Shown here: positions 22,188-32,061 of the stretch, one piece after another
How the letters are laid out: every line of letters begins with the position of its first letter
How positions within the stretch are numbered: the first letter of the stretch is position 1
Assembly (NCBI GenBank): GCA_945910005.1
Contig: OX246746.1
Span: 32,049,659-32,113,658 of the forward strand
Origin: Isoperla grammatica
Lineage: Eukaryota; Arthropoda; Insecta; Plecoptera; Perlodidae
DNA length: 64,000 nucleotides
Reading direction: 5' to 3'
Notes under the pieces: generated by a model
Database searches by the model: none
Seen by the model: only the letters and a program-made list of their open reading frames with translations
What the model was told of the DNA's origin: nothing
Position numbers and translations under genes: made by a program

Positions 22188-23554
22188 AAGAAATAAAATA
22201 AACAATCTCTGTATATCAGCTTTCAAAATGTCTTAACAAACATTATTTAATACAAAAAATTGTGGAATTTCTTGGTAGAAAGGAAAAGAGAAGAACAAGT
22301 CACCTTTTGAAGAGCGCCAACCCTGCTGCTGTATACTAGCTTTGTGTCGATCACTGGTTGTTATTAGTGAGAAATTGCAAAACTTTTATAATTAGGATTT
22401 CCACATTGCTCTACGCGCATCACTTGCCCCACGTTGGACCAGGGCACTCATGTGTGACTTTTACAAATACAATTTCAAAACTTTTCAAGCATAATTATGA
22501 TTTCTTGCCAATGGGGAATATGCGTCATTTTTTTTTTAGCATTTTACTAGATTAGGATTATTTTCCTGAATACAACAATATTTTATTTCGATGATATAGA
22601 ATAAAGTTTTATTTATAAAAACGCGCTGAAAGTTTCACACATATTAATGGCGGGAAAAACGGGGCATACGTCACTTTCCATTTATCAGCAATCAACCAAT
22701 CATAAAATGATAAATAAAATAATGCTTATTTGGAAATTACCATATCCAAAATCAATTAAAATCGAATTAATGTCTAGTACGCCTAATAATTAATTTTGAA
22801 GCCCAATTACTTTAAAAAACAATAATACCAAACCTATTTTCATAGGATATCAGTAAATATTGGGTGTTGTTATTCATATAAAGCAGACTTGACAACGGCT
22901 TGAGTACAAATTTTGACAAGGCTTGATGACCTTAAAAATTTGATTGTTTCATCTAGGAGGCGGAGGCAAAGTCATTCATATAAGCAGTGATTTTAATGGA
23001 TTGTGAATTATACATATTATTTATATAAAATTATACACATACCGTTTAAAAGTAATAGTGCAGGAAACAGATAATCAAAATCTTTGAACATTAATAGAAA
23101 TATAATGAGTTAATTTTAAAACTTTTAAATTAGGTTTCTGATGTCTTTAGATGAATAACAATATATTCCCCGTACTTTCAGAGCTGTAGAAAATTCATAA
23201 ACATTCCCTATTCCAATGCAACATAAAAAAGGTACGAACTATGAAGTTACCTTTTGCTTCACAGTTTTTACATATAAACTGGCATTTTGAGACGAGTGGA
23301 AATTTATATTGTATCGACTGAGTACATTAAAAAATATAGGTAAGAGGGACAAGGCTATTAAGATAGCGTTTATTAACATAATCAGGTGTTAACTTTATAC
23401 GGCTGTTCAAACAACGTGTATTAGACATACTGTAGCTAGCCGAATCCCAGAAAGAAAAACTAGCAAGCCACTTATTGGAATGAATCTGAAACTGGCATCA
23501 ATGTTCGTTTAAGGAACTCAGTGTGTTTCATGTTATCGACAGGTCTACGCGCTA
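22188..23554. other. No gene recognised (about 1.4 kb)
   Basis: AT-rich, short frames only, no internal repeats noticed. Confidence 0.5.
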
Positions 23555-23760
23555 TCGCAGAGCTAAATACGCTTGCTAGCGGGGAAACTTGTCCCTAGAG
23601 CCAAGAGTTACTGACGTAGCACTCGCTCGCTCGACGACTACGAGATTGAGCTTGTTTGTAAACAAAGATCACCAAAAGAACGCTTTGTAGTCGCCATAGA
23701 CCGCGTAACGTCATGATAATTCGTCCTTGAAATTGTTTAGCGTGTCATCCAATACACAGC
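23555..23760 (+). repeat. Dispersed repeat R, empty-site copy
   Basis: Matches 46797-46888 plus 47521-47660 (GCGATCGCAGAGCT-like start, GGGGAAACTTGTCCC, TTGTTTGTAAACAAA, ACGTCATGATAATTCGTCC). The copy at 46.8 kb contains a 629-bp MITE that this copy lacks. Confidence 0.75.
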
Positions 23761-24541
23761 GATGACGCTTTTTTGTCTGACAAGACCATCGCATTAAAAG
23801 CAGTGAAATGAATGCATAATTTCAATTATTCAGGTGGAACAAGTCAATTAAGGCCATTGCCATGCACATAAATACATTTTGAAAAATGGGCTTATTATTA
23901 TTAATTAATATAATCTCTATATTGAACCGTACGGACTGCTGACAATAGCTGGGCATTGGTTTGCGTCCAAGCTCACAGCAATTCAATCGGTGGGGGTGGA
24001 GGGGGGAGGTAGAGGGGGGGGGGGGAATTCGTATTTCGTACCAACACGATCCTGTGGAACGGGAATGGTATCACTAGGAAGGGAAGGTAGAGTAATAGCG
24101 CACTGGATCTGGTCTAAAGAATTGACTGTTGGGCTTCACCATATATAGCATATTGTTGATACATACAATGGAAATTATCTACTTGTGCGGGTGACCAGCT
24201 GTTTTGTTCCGCTTTGTGTAAATTCATTGAACCGTAGTTCAGGTATATTAATAATGTTAGTACAAAAGTTTCAAATGCTACCAATAGTCTGTTTGGGACG
24301 GAAATAACGTTTGCAGGTGTTGTTTACAAAACTTGTCGATAATAATATTCACTGCGTTCACACTCGTAAAGAGTTGCATTTCGGCATTTTTCAGTTTTAT
24401 TTTATGCTCATGGTACTTTCACTTATTTCACATTAGATTCAGATTTGATAAAATTGCCTTATTTCAATTTTGTATTACACACAATTCAATATGATGAATT
24501 AAGTGCGATCTCTTGAGTAAGCTGAAGCGTTGTTAGTTGCA
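23761..24541. other. No gene; purine-rich G tract
   Basis: Unassigned. Contains a G-rich stretch at 23991-24025 with a run of about 12 Gs. If the small exon at 24542 is real, its promoter would be in this interval, but no clear TATA box was seen. Confidence 0.45.
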
Positions 24542-24567
24542 ATGGCGCCTTCCCAGCAACTTGTCAG
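24542..24567 (+). CDS. Candidate first coding exon (26 nt) with consensus splice donor
   Basis: ATGGCGCCTTCCCAGCAACT begins with a reasonable initiation context (TTGCAATGG) and runs to CAG|GTAAGT, a perfect splice-donor consensus at 24567/24568. It encodes MAPSQQLV plus two bases (phase 2). No downstream partner exon could be assigned. Short matches like this occur by chance, so this is a candidate only. The protein is unknown. Confidence 0.25.
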
Positions 24568-25054
24568 GTAAGTCACTAAGGTCAGCGTTCTTTTAGTCAA
24601 CTAAATTTTATATTAGCGTGAATTCTATAGTGGCTAATGGAATGACTAAGCCTTCTTTGGCTTAATCTCATGTATCAGTGCAAATGTTCTCCGTTTTATA
24701 ATAAAAAGCTGTATTTGGAACGTAGTCACTGCATGTTAAATGAAAAAATATATATAGCATAGTTTATTTTAGGAACTAGTTTAATACTTGCAGACAATAT
24801 TATAAATGCTCTCGATCGTTTGAGAAATGTATGTTTCATTATTAAATAATTTAGACTGGCGATAAAAAGAAAAGGGTAAATTAGAAAGAAACTACTTTAA
24901 ATCATTTCTTTCCACGAATTATACACTTACCAGATTTTCATCTCGCCCCAACTGTATCCTACTGCATTTCAAGGACTGGACAATGCGTCCCCTATGAATC
25001 AGTTCCCATACCCCGAGGCAGTGCCCCAGCGCTATCTCTTGACAGCTATATTGT

Positions 25055-25153
25055 ACCTGCCGCGATACACTGCTATCGAAGCTGCTCTGAAGTTATATTG
25101 TCAAGGGCGTTGCAAATACCTGCCGCGATTCACTGCTATCGAAGCTGCTCTGA
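25055..25153. repeat. 36-bp motif duplicated at 63-bp period, each copy with a splice donor
   Basis: ACCTGCCGCGAT(A/T)CACTG and following bases to GCTGCTCTGA occur at 25055-25090 and 25118-25153. They differ at one base (A/T). On the minus strand each copy ends CGGCAG|GTA, so a duplicated 5' splice site is present. The period is 21 codons. Confidence 0.85.
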
Positions 25154-25323
25154 GAGGACACCGATGGCGCCCTGATAAAGCGAGGAGTGCTCGGCACATA
25201 GGGGCGTGACTGATGAGCCAGGATAGGAGACACAGACTCGAAGGGGGACCTGGCGGTAGGTCGAGGGGACAACAACGTCTGTCTCGGCTGGATACTGTGC
25301 TGTTCGCTAGCCACGTTGAACTC
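25120..25323 (-). CDS. Candidate internal exon, Ser/Pro-rich, 68 codons, phase 0-0
   Basis: On the minus strand a good acceptor (TATCTTCTTTGCTTCAG|GAG) precedes 25323 and a donor (CGGCAG|GTATTT) follows 25120. The 204 bases between are fully open and divisible by three. They encode a low-complexity Ser/Pro/Arg-rich segment (LLSPRPTARSPFESVSP, RAPSVSSQSSFDSSESRQ) with several possible phospho-sites. The segment is GC-richer than the surroundings. It has no transposon motif. It could be an alternatively used linker exon of a host gene whose other exons lie outside or are not recognisable. The duplicated donor at 25055 gives a second possible end. Function unknown. Confidence 0.4.
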
Positions 25324-25911
25324 CTGAAGCAAAGAAGATAGCATAGCTTAGTTAGATCGCGATAACGACTCGAGTGAGAGGACATAATGCATGGGGAATG
25401 AGAGTTTACTATGTTTTAGGTCTTTGAGGCAAGTTTACAGAATACAATGGACGTAGGACTTTCCTCTGTAAATTGTGAAAAGTAAGATAATTAAAATTAA
25501 TGACTACTTCCTGAAACTGCATTGAAAGTCCTTAGAGGGATGCTACCTGGTTAAGTGTTAGGTATATTTAGTGCGATTACAATAATTATTATGAAAAATA
25601 TAAAATATATACCATTTTTGAAGTAAAAGAATGGCTTTCGGACGATCAATCAATACCAACTAATGAGGAACTAGGTAACGAGTTTCCGAATGTAAAATTA
25701 CAATTTTTTTTCTAAACTACGTAATTCCATCAATATTTGTTTTTCTCTTCTAAAAAAACTAAAAATTTACAACATGACACGTAATACATCAATCTGATCA
25801 AGTAACGTATTGCGTTAAACCTACATTAAACGGTTCAATTTTTCTTTAACTTGAATGAACATGAAGGTTGCCTTCCGTAACGATTAAACAGACTGTTAAG
25901 CTCTGGTCTCG
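25324..25911. other. No gene recognised
   Basis: AT-rich. It would be the intron upstream of the candidate minus-strand exon if that exon is real. Confidence 0.4.
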
Positions 25912-26099
25912 TTGTGGTCAAGGCCTACTGGCGATGCCTGCAGGGTTTGTCGGCAACGTTGCGCTGCACTCGTAATGAAAGACGGCGTTTTGAATGTGCT
26001 ACATACAGATACATGAACACAGAGTGCGAGAGTTCACACAGCGGCAAGGCTGTTTGTTACAATATAGATGTAACTCCTAGGCCTGAACTCACATGTTAA
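25912..26099 (+). CDS. Unrecognised Cys-rich open frame, possible terminal exon
   Basis: Open frame to TAA at 26097-26099 without an ATG at its start. It contains KAYWRCLQGLSATLRCTR, then RRRFECATYRYMNTECESS, then GKAVCYNID, with six Cys in 60 residues. Base composition is more coding-like than the neighbours. No signal peptide, no convincing acceptor and no recognised family. It could be chance. Confidence 0.18.
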
Positions 26100-26638
26100 T
26101 TAGCCAGTTTCTTAGACAGGGCAAAGATCTTACTGATACCTCCCTTGTTGCTATTGCTGCAATGTTTTGTTTAATTATAATGATATGAAATGTACTTGAA
26201 ATGTTCGTTAGTGAAATAAGTTGGATGTGCAATAACTCGAGTGCAATGGCTGCCCCGCGCACGTGAACACCAGAATATGATATTTTATTGATGGTTGGTT
26301 GCTTGAGAACCATTAAAATCCCTACTCCGCCTTCCTTCCCTTTGCGGTGAAAAAGAGCCAAGCTAATCAAAGGAACAAAACTGAAGCCATATCTCAAAAA
26401 AGATCGTTATGACGAATTACTAATTGTCTTGAAATTTTTTAATTTTTTAATTGTGAATTATATTATATTTTCGTATGTTTGTAACTACTTCGGGATCTTA
26501 AACAAATGTAGAACTAGAATCTGTCCTTTCATAGAATTAAGTGAAGTTTCGAAAAAGTGTAGGCCTATTTGTGATAGTTTTAACTGTACAAACATTTTCA
26601 TTCGCCGGAAGTAAAAATCTACATATGAACAACTCTAT
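26100..26638. other. No gene recognised
   Basis: AT-rich; short frames only. Confidence 0.5.
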
Positions 26639-27280
26639 CGAAATAACCAACATTTTTTTAAACTTCGTAGTATCAGAACAGATGAGTTAACAGCAGGTAC
26701 ACAAATTCAATCTTCACTCTTTGTGTTTGACTCTTGAAGTATTTACAACCCAATATAGGTACGTATATTTTACAGCATAATACAGCGAGCAATAAGCAAA
26801 AAAAAATTAAAAATATGCTTTGAATATTTGGTGAGACCTTCCGCTAGTTCTACTCTTAGGTTGTATGCCGACCCCCGCAGCGTAAATCCCGTTTCTATCG
26901 GTTGAAATTGCATAAAATTGTCAAAATGATACCAACATATGTAATCCCCTAGAAAATTCAACGCTCTTTCTTATAGATTGTCTCTGTTCCAATAAAAATT
27001 TCCGATTTCCAAATAACCTAATTGGGATATGAAAGGTGTGTTGTAACAACACTTACAAAAGTTGAATAAGATAATTTAATAAACGGAAATATGAATTGGA
27101 ACACAAGTACACTTATAAGAAAGAGCATTACATTTTCTAGGGAATGAAATATTTTTGTATAATGTTGACAATTCTAAAGCATTTTAAAGTATTTCATCCG
27201 AAATCTACAATAACTAACATTTTTTTAAACTTCGTAGTATCAGAGCAGATAAGTCAACAGCAGGTAAATCAGTTTTTATA
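26639..27280. repeat. Direct repeats flanking a ~200-bp imperfect palindrome
   Basis: AACATTTTTTTAAACTTCGT and following bases to AACAGCAGGTA occur at about 26649-26700 and again at about 27218-27264. Between them, CCCTAGAAAATTCAACGCTC at 26949 is inverted as GAGCATTACATTTTCTAGGG near 27122-27142. The arms are about 60 bases and diverged. This looks like a small MITE-type palindrome inside duplicated flanks. Confidence 0.6.
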
Positions 27281-27368
27281 ACTGAAAAGGATAGACATTA
27301 GAACATAAATAAAGATATAGACACCGAGTGGTCGAGATACACCGCATATTTTAAGAAAAGTAAACTTG

Positions 27369-30300
27369 TCTCACTTTGATGGCACATTGTTTCGACATAC
27401 TCACTCTGATGGCTCATTGTCTCAACATGCTCACTCTGATGGCTCATTGTCTCGACATGCTCACTCTGATGGCACATTGTCTCGACATACTCACTCTGAT
27501 GGCACATTGTCTCGACATACTCACTCTGATGGCTCATTGTCTCCACATACTCACTCTGATGGCACATTGTCTCAACATACTCACTCTGATGGCTCATTGT
27601 CTCAACATACTCACTATGATGGCTCATTGTCTCAACATACTCACTCTGATGGCACATTGTCTCAACATACTCACTCTGATGGCTCATTGTCTCAACATAC
27701 TCACTCTGATGGCTCATTGTCTCAACATACTCACTCTGATGGCTCATTGTCTCAACACACTCACTCTGATGGCTCATTGTCTCAACATACTCACTCTGGT
27801 GGCACATTGTCTCAACATGCTCACTCTGATGGCACATTGTCTCCACATACTCACTCTGATGGCACATTGTCTCAACATACTCACTCTGATGGCACATTGT
27901 CTCAACATACTCACTCTGATGGCTCATTGTCTCAACATACTCACTCTGATGGCTCATTGTCTCAACATACTCACTCTGATGGCTCATTGTCTCAACATAC
28001 TCACTCTGATGGCTCATTGTCTCAACATACTCACTCTGATGGCTCATTGTCTCAACATGCTCACTCTGATGGCACATTGTCTCGACATGCTCACTCTGAT
28101 GGCTCATTGTCTCGACATGCTCACTCTGATGGCACATTGTCTCAACATACTCACTCTGATGGCTCATTGTCTCGACATGCTCACTCTGATGGCACATTGT
28201 CTCAACATACTCACTCTGATGGCACATTGTCTCAACATACTCACTCTGATGGCTCATTGTCTCGACATACTCACTCTGATGGCTCATTGTCTCGACATGC
28301 TCACTCTGATGGCTCATTGTCTCGACATACTCACTCTGATGGCTCATTGTCTCCACATACTCACTCTGATGGCTCATTGTCTCAACATACTCACTCTGAT
28401 GGCTCATTGTCTCAACATACTCACTCTGATGACACATTGTCTCCACATACTCACTCTGATGGCTCATTGTCTCCACATACTCACTCTGATGGCTCATTGT
28501 CTCAACATACTCACTCTGATGGCTCATTGTCTCAACATACTCACTCTGATGGCTCATTGTCTCCACATACTCACTCTGATGGCACATTGTCTCAACATAC
28601 TCACTCTGATGGCTCATTGTCTCAACATACTCACTCTGATGACACATTGTCTCAACATGCTCACTCTGATGGCTCATTGTCTCAACATACTCACTCTGAT
28701 GGCTCATTGTCTCCACATGCTCACTCTGATGGCACATTGTCTCAACATACTCACTCTGATGGCACATTGTCTCAACATACTCACTCTGATGGCACATTGT
28801 CTCAACATACTCACTCTGATGGCACATTGTCTCCACATGCTCACTCTGATGGCACATTGTCTCAACATACTCACTCTGATGGCACATTGTCTCGACATAC
28901 TCACTCTTATGGCTCATTGTCTCAACATACTCACTCTGATGGCTCATTGTCTCAACATACTCACTCTGATGGCTCATTGTCTCAACATACTCACTCTGAT
29001 GACACATTGTCTCAACATGCTCACTCTGATGGCTCATTGTCTCAACATACTCACTCTGATGGCTCATTGTCTCAACATACTCACTCTGATGACACATTGT
29101 CTCAACATGCTCACTCTGATGGCTCATTGTCTCAACATACTCACTCTGATGGCACATTGTCTCCACATACTCACTCTGATGGCACATTGTCTCAACATAC
29201 TCACTCTGATGGCACATTGTCTCAACATACTCACTCTGATGGCACATTGTCTCAACATACTCACTCTGATGGCTCATTGTCTCGACATGCTCACTCTGAT
29301 GGCTCATTGTCTCAACATGCTCACTCTGATGGCTCATTGTCTCAACATATTCACTCTGATGGCTCATTGTCTCAACATACTCACTCTGATGGCTCATTGT
29401 CTCAACATACTCACTCTGATGGCTCATTGTCTCAACATGCTCACTCTGATGGCTCATTGTCTCAACATGCTCACTCTGATGGCTCATTGTCTCCACATAC
29501 TCACTCTGATGGCTCATTGTCTCAACATACTCACTCTGATGGCTCATTGTCTCAACACACTCACTCTGATGGCTCATTGTCTCGACATACTCACTCTGAT
29601 GGCACATTGTCTCAACATACTCACTCTGATGGCTCATTGTCTCAACATGCTCACTCTGATGGCTCATTGTCTCAACATGCTCACTCTGATGGCACATTGT
29701 CTCGACATACTCACTCTGATGGCACATTGTCTCGACATACTCACTCTGATGGCTCATTGTCTCAACATATTCACTCTGATGGCTCATTGTCTCAACATAC
29801 TCACTCTGATGGCTCATTGTCTCAACATACTCACTCTGATGGCTCATTGTCTCAACATGCTCACTCTGATGGCTCATTGTCTCAACATGCTCACTCTGAT
29901 GGCTCATTGTCTCCACATACTCACTCTGATGGCTCATTGTCTCAACATACTCACTCTGATGGCTCATTGTCTCAACACACTCACTCTGATGGCTCATTGT
30001 CTCGACATACTCACTCTGATGGCACATTGTCTCAACATACTCACTCTGATGGCTCATTGTCTCAACATGCTCACTCTGATGGCTCATTGTCTCAACATGC
30101 TCACTCTGATGGCACATTGTCTCGACATACTCACTCTGATGGCACATTGTCTCGACATACTCACTCTGATGGCACATTGTCTCAACATACTCACTCTGAT
30201 GGCTCATTGTCTCAACATGCTCACTCTGATGGCACATTGTCTCGACATACTCACTCTGGTGTCTCAACATGCTCACTCTGATGGCACATTGTCTCAACAT

Positions 30301-30840
30301 ACTCACTCTGATGGCACATTGTCTCGACATACTCACTCTGATGGCACATTGTCTCAACATACTCACTCTGATGGCACATTGTCTCGACATACTCACTCTG
30401 ATGGCACATTGTCTCAACATACTCACTCTGATGGCTCATTGTCTCGACATACTCACTCTGATGGCTCATTGTCTCGACATGCTCACTCTGATGGCTCATT
30501 GTCTCAACATACTCACTCTGATGGCACATTGTCTCAACATACTCACTCTGATGGCACATTGTCTCAACATACTCACTCTGATGGCTCATTGTCTCCACAT
30601 ACTCACTCTGATGGCTCATTGTCTCCACATACTCACTCTGATGGCTCATTGTCTCGACATGCTCACTCTGATGGCTCATTGTCTCAACATACTCACTCTG
30701 ATGGCACATTGTCTCAACATACTCACTCTGATGGCTCATTGTCTCAACATACTCACTCTGATGGCACATTGTCTCGACATACTCACTCTGATGGCACATT
30801 GTCTCAACATACTCACTCTGATGGCACATTGTCTCAACAC
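27369..30840. repeat. 30-bp minisatellite, about 115 units
   Basis: Unit of 30 bases (CTCACTCTGATGGC(T/A)CATT then GTCTC(A/G/C)ACAT(A/G)) repeated with almost no indels. One 8-base deletion, near 30255-30262, shifts the register. Variation is concentrated at three positions: T/A after GGC, A/G/C in CTCNAC, and A/G before CTCACT. A 14-unit block (29341-29760) is repeated at 29761-30180 with a single visible difference. Because 30 is divisible by 3 and the unit lacks stops in several frames, very long frames exist on both strands (for example SDGSLSQHTH, LMAHCLNILT and ETMSHQSEYV repeats). There is no evidence that any is translated. Confidence 0.98.
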
Positions 30841-31674
30841 AGTTTGCACTGCAATTATGTTACTTTGGTCGCTCACGTAGAAACCGTTATTGTGTATCCA
30901 ACGAGAGTACAAGAATTCGTAGATTTTTACAGGAACTAGTCAAAATCCAGCAATCTGTGAACATTGCCATTTTTTTGTTTTTATTGAAAGCCCGTCAAAA
31001 TGTATCAACATATTGATTCTAATATATTCCACTGTGTTCTAGATGTAGGTCTAAACTCTAAATGTACCGTACCGTCTGTCCTTCTTTAGTTTTGTGAAAT
31101 AAATTCGTTTAAACACTGGCGTTGATACCGTTGCTTGGTATCGAAAGCTGTTAGTGGGTGGGTGATCGAGAAGCGCACACCATATTTCGTGATAATGATA
31201 ATAATGATATTTGTGGTTGGTGTCATCCCCGGGAAGTGTGATCAACGTTTATTAGCGTTACAGAGCTGTACATAATTGCATTAAAGAGCTACGATCTTTC
31301 AAAAGTACAATTTTCAACGATATCGAACGTTATCTACCAAAGTTACTTGATCACAGTGCTTATCTGCATGGCCTTGGACGGAAGGGCTAACAATCCACCT
31401 CAGCCATCCACCATAGAGGTCGGTATGTAATGGAAGCCAGGTGGTGTTCTGTTCTAGCTGCAGATATTTCGATCAATATGGTATTTAACCATTGAAAAGT
31501 CGAGAGTGAGGCGGGAGAGTTCTGGCGACGGATTTGCCCTTTGACCTTTCCAAAACGACAACTGAGTTATATAGGATGGGACAGCGAGGCGCACTCTGAA
31601 AGATCGCCAATAACGCTAGGTGTATGCTATCTCTCTTATCTACGCGGAAGTGATTGTCTTCTAGGTTTAAATAT
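30841..31674. other. No gene recognised
   Basis: Unique-looking sequence between the minisatellite and the SINE. Short frames only. Confidence 0.5.
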
Positions 31675-31861
31675 TGGCCGGCGCAGTTGGCCGAGGTCGA
31701 TTAGGCGTTGGTCTAGTAAACCGCGGTCTCTGCGTCCCAGGTTCGAATCCTGGCTTGGGCATGGATGTCATGTGGCGTTTTTTCATCTCCATAATCATCC
31801 ACTCATCGTCTCGATTAGCCTCGTTGCAAAAATATGAGACGTAAAACCCCAAATATCATCA
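31675..31861 (+). mobile_element. tRNA-derived SINE, apparently complete
   Basis: The head resembles a class II (Leu/Ser-type) tRNA: A-box region TTGGCCGAGGTCG, GATTAGGCGTTGG, a variable arm and a perfect B-box GGTTCGAATCC. The body follows (GATGTCATGTGGCG, ACTCATCGTCTCGATTAGCC), with the tail GTTGCAAAAATATGAGACGT and AACCCCAAATATCATCAT. The flank CTAGGTTTA before the element recurs as CTAGGTTGA after it, a likely target-site duplication. The tail matches fragments at 35.4 kb and 48.7 kb. Transcription would be by Pol III from the internal boxes. Confidence 0.8.
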
Positions 31862-32061
31862 TCTAGGTTGATATCATTCAACGAGGTTTATGACGAAGCG
31901 CACACTCTGGCCATTGGGTGGATCAGGGTCAACTAAAATTAATAAATAATTAATGAATTTATGTTTAATGGACATTGTTAATTCACTTCGAAGTTTATAT
32001 TGATATAGAGCTGCGTTCCAGAATTCATCTCACAAGTCAACTCGGGTTACTTGTGGGACGT
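31862..32061. other. No gene recognised
   Basis: Short AT-rich interval between the SINE and the repeat block. Confidence 0.5.

Noticed and set aside
22358..22555. 65-codon frame in the 22 kb interval
   Set aside because: AT-rich, non-ATG start region, no domain, no splice sites of quality.
27298..30939. Open frames of about 970-1190 codons on both strands
   Set aside because: They are translations of the 30-bp tandem repeat. The unit length is a multiple of three and lacks stops in several frames, and the frames overlap on both strands with no non-repetitive coding part.
31675..31765. Functional class II tRNA
   Set aside because: It continues into a SINE body and tail with a probable target-site duplication.
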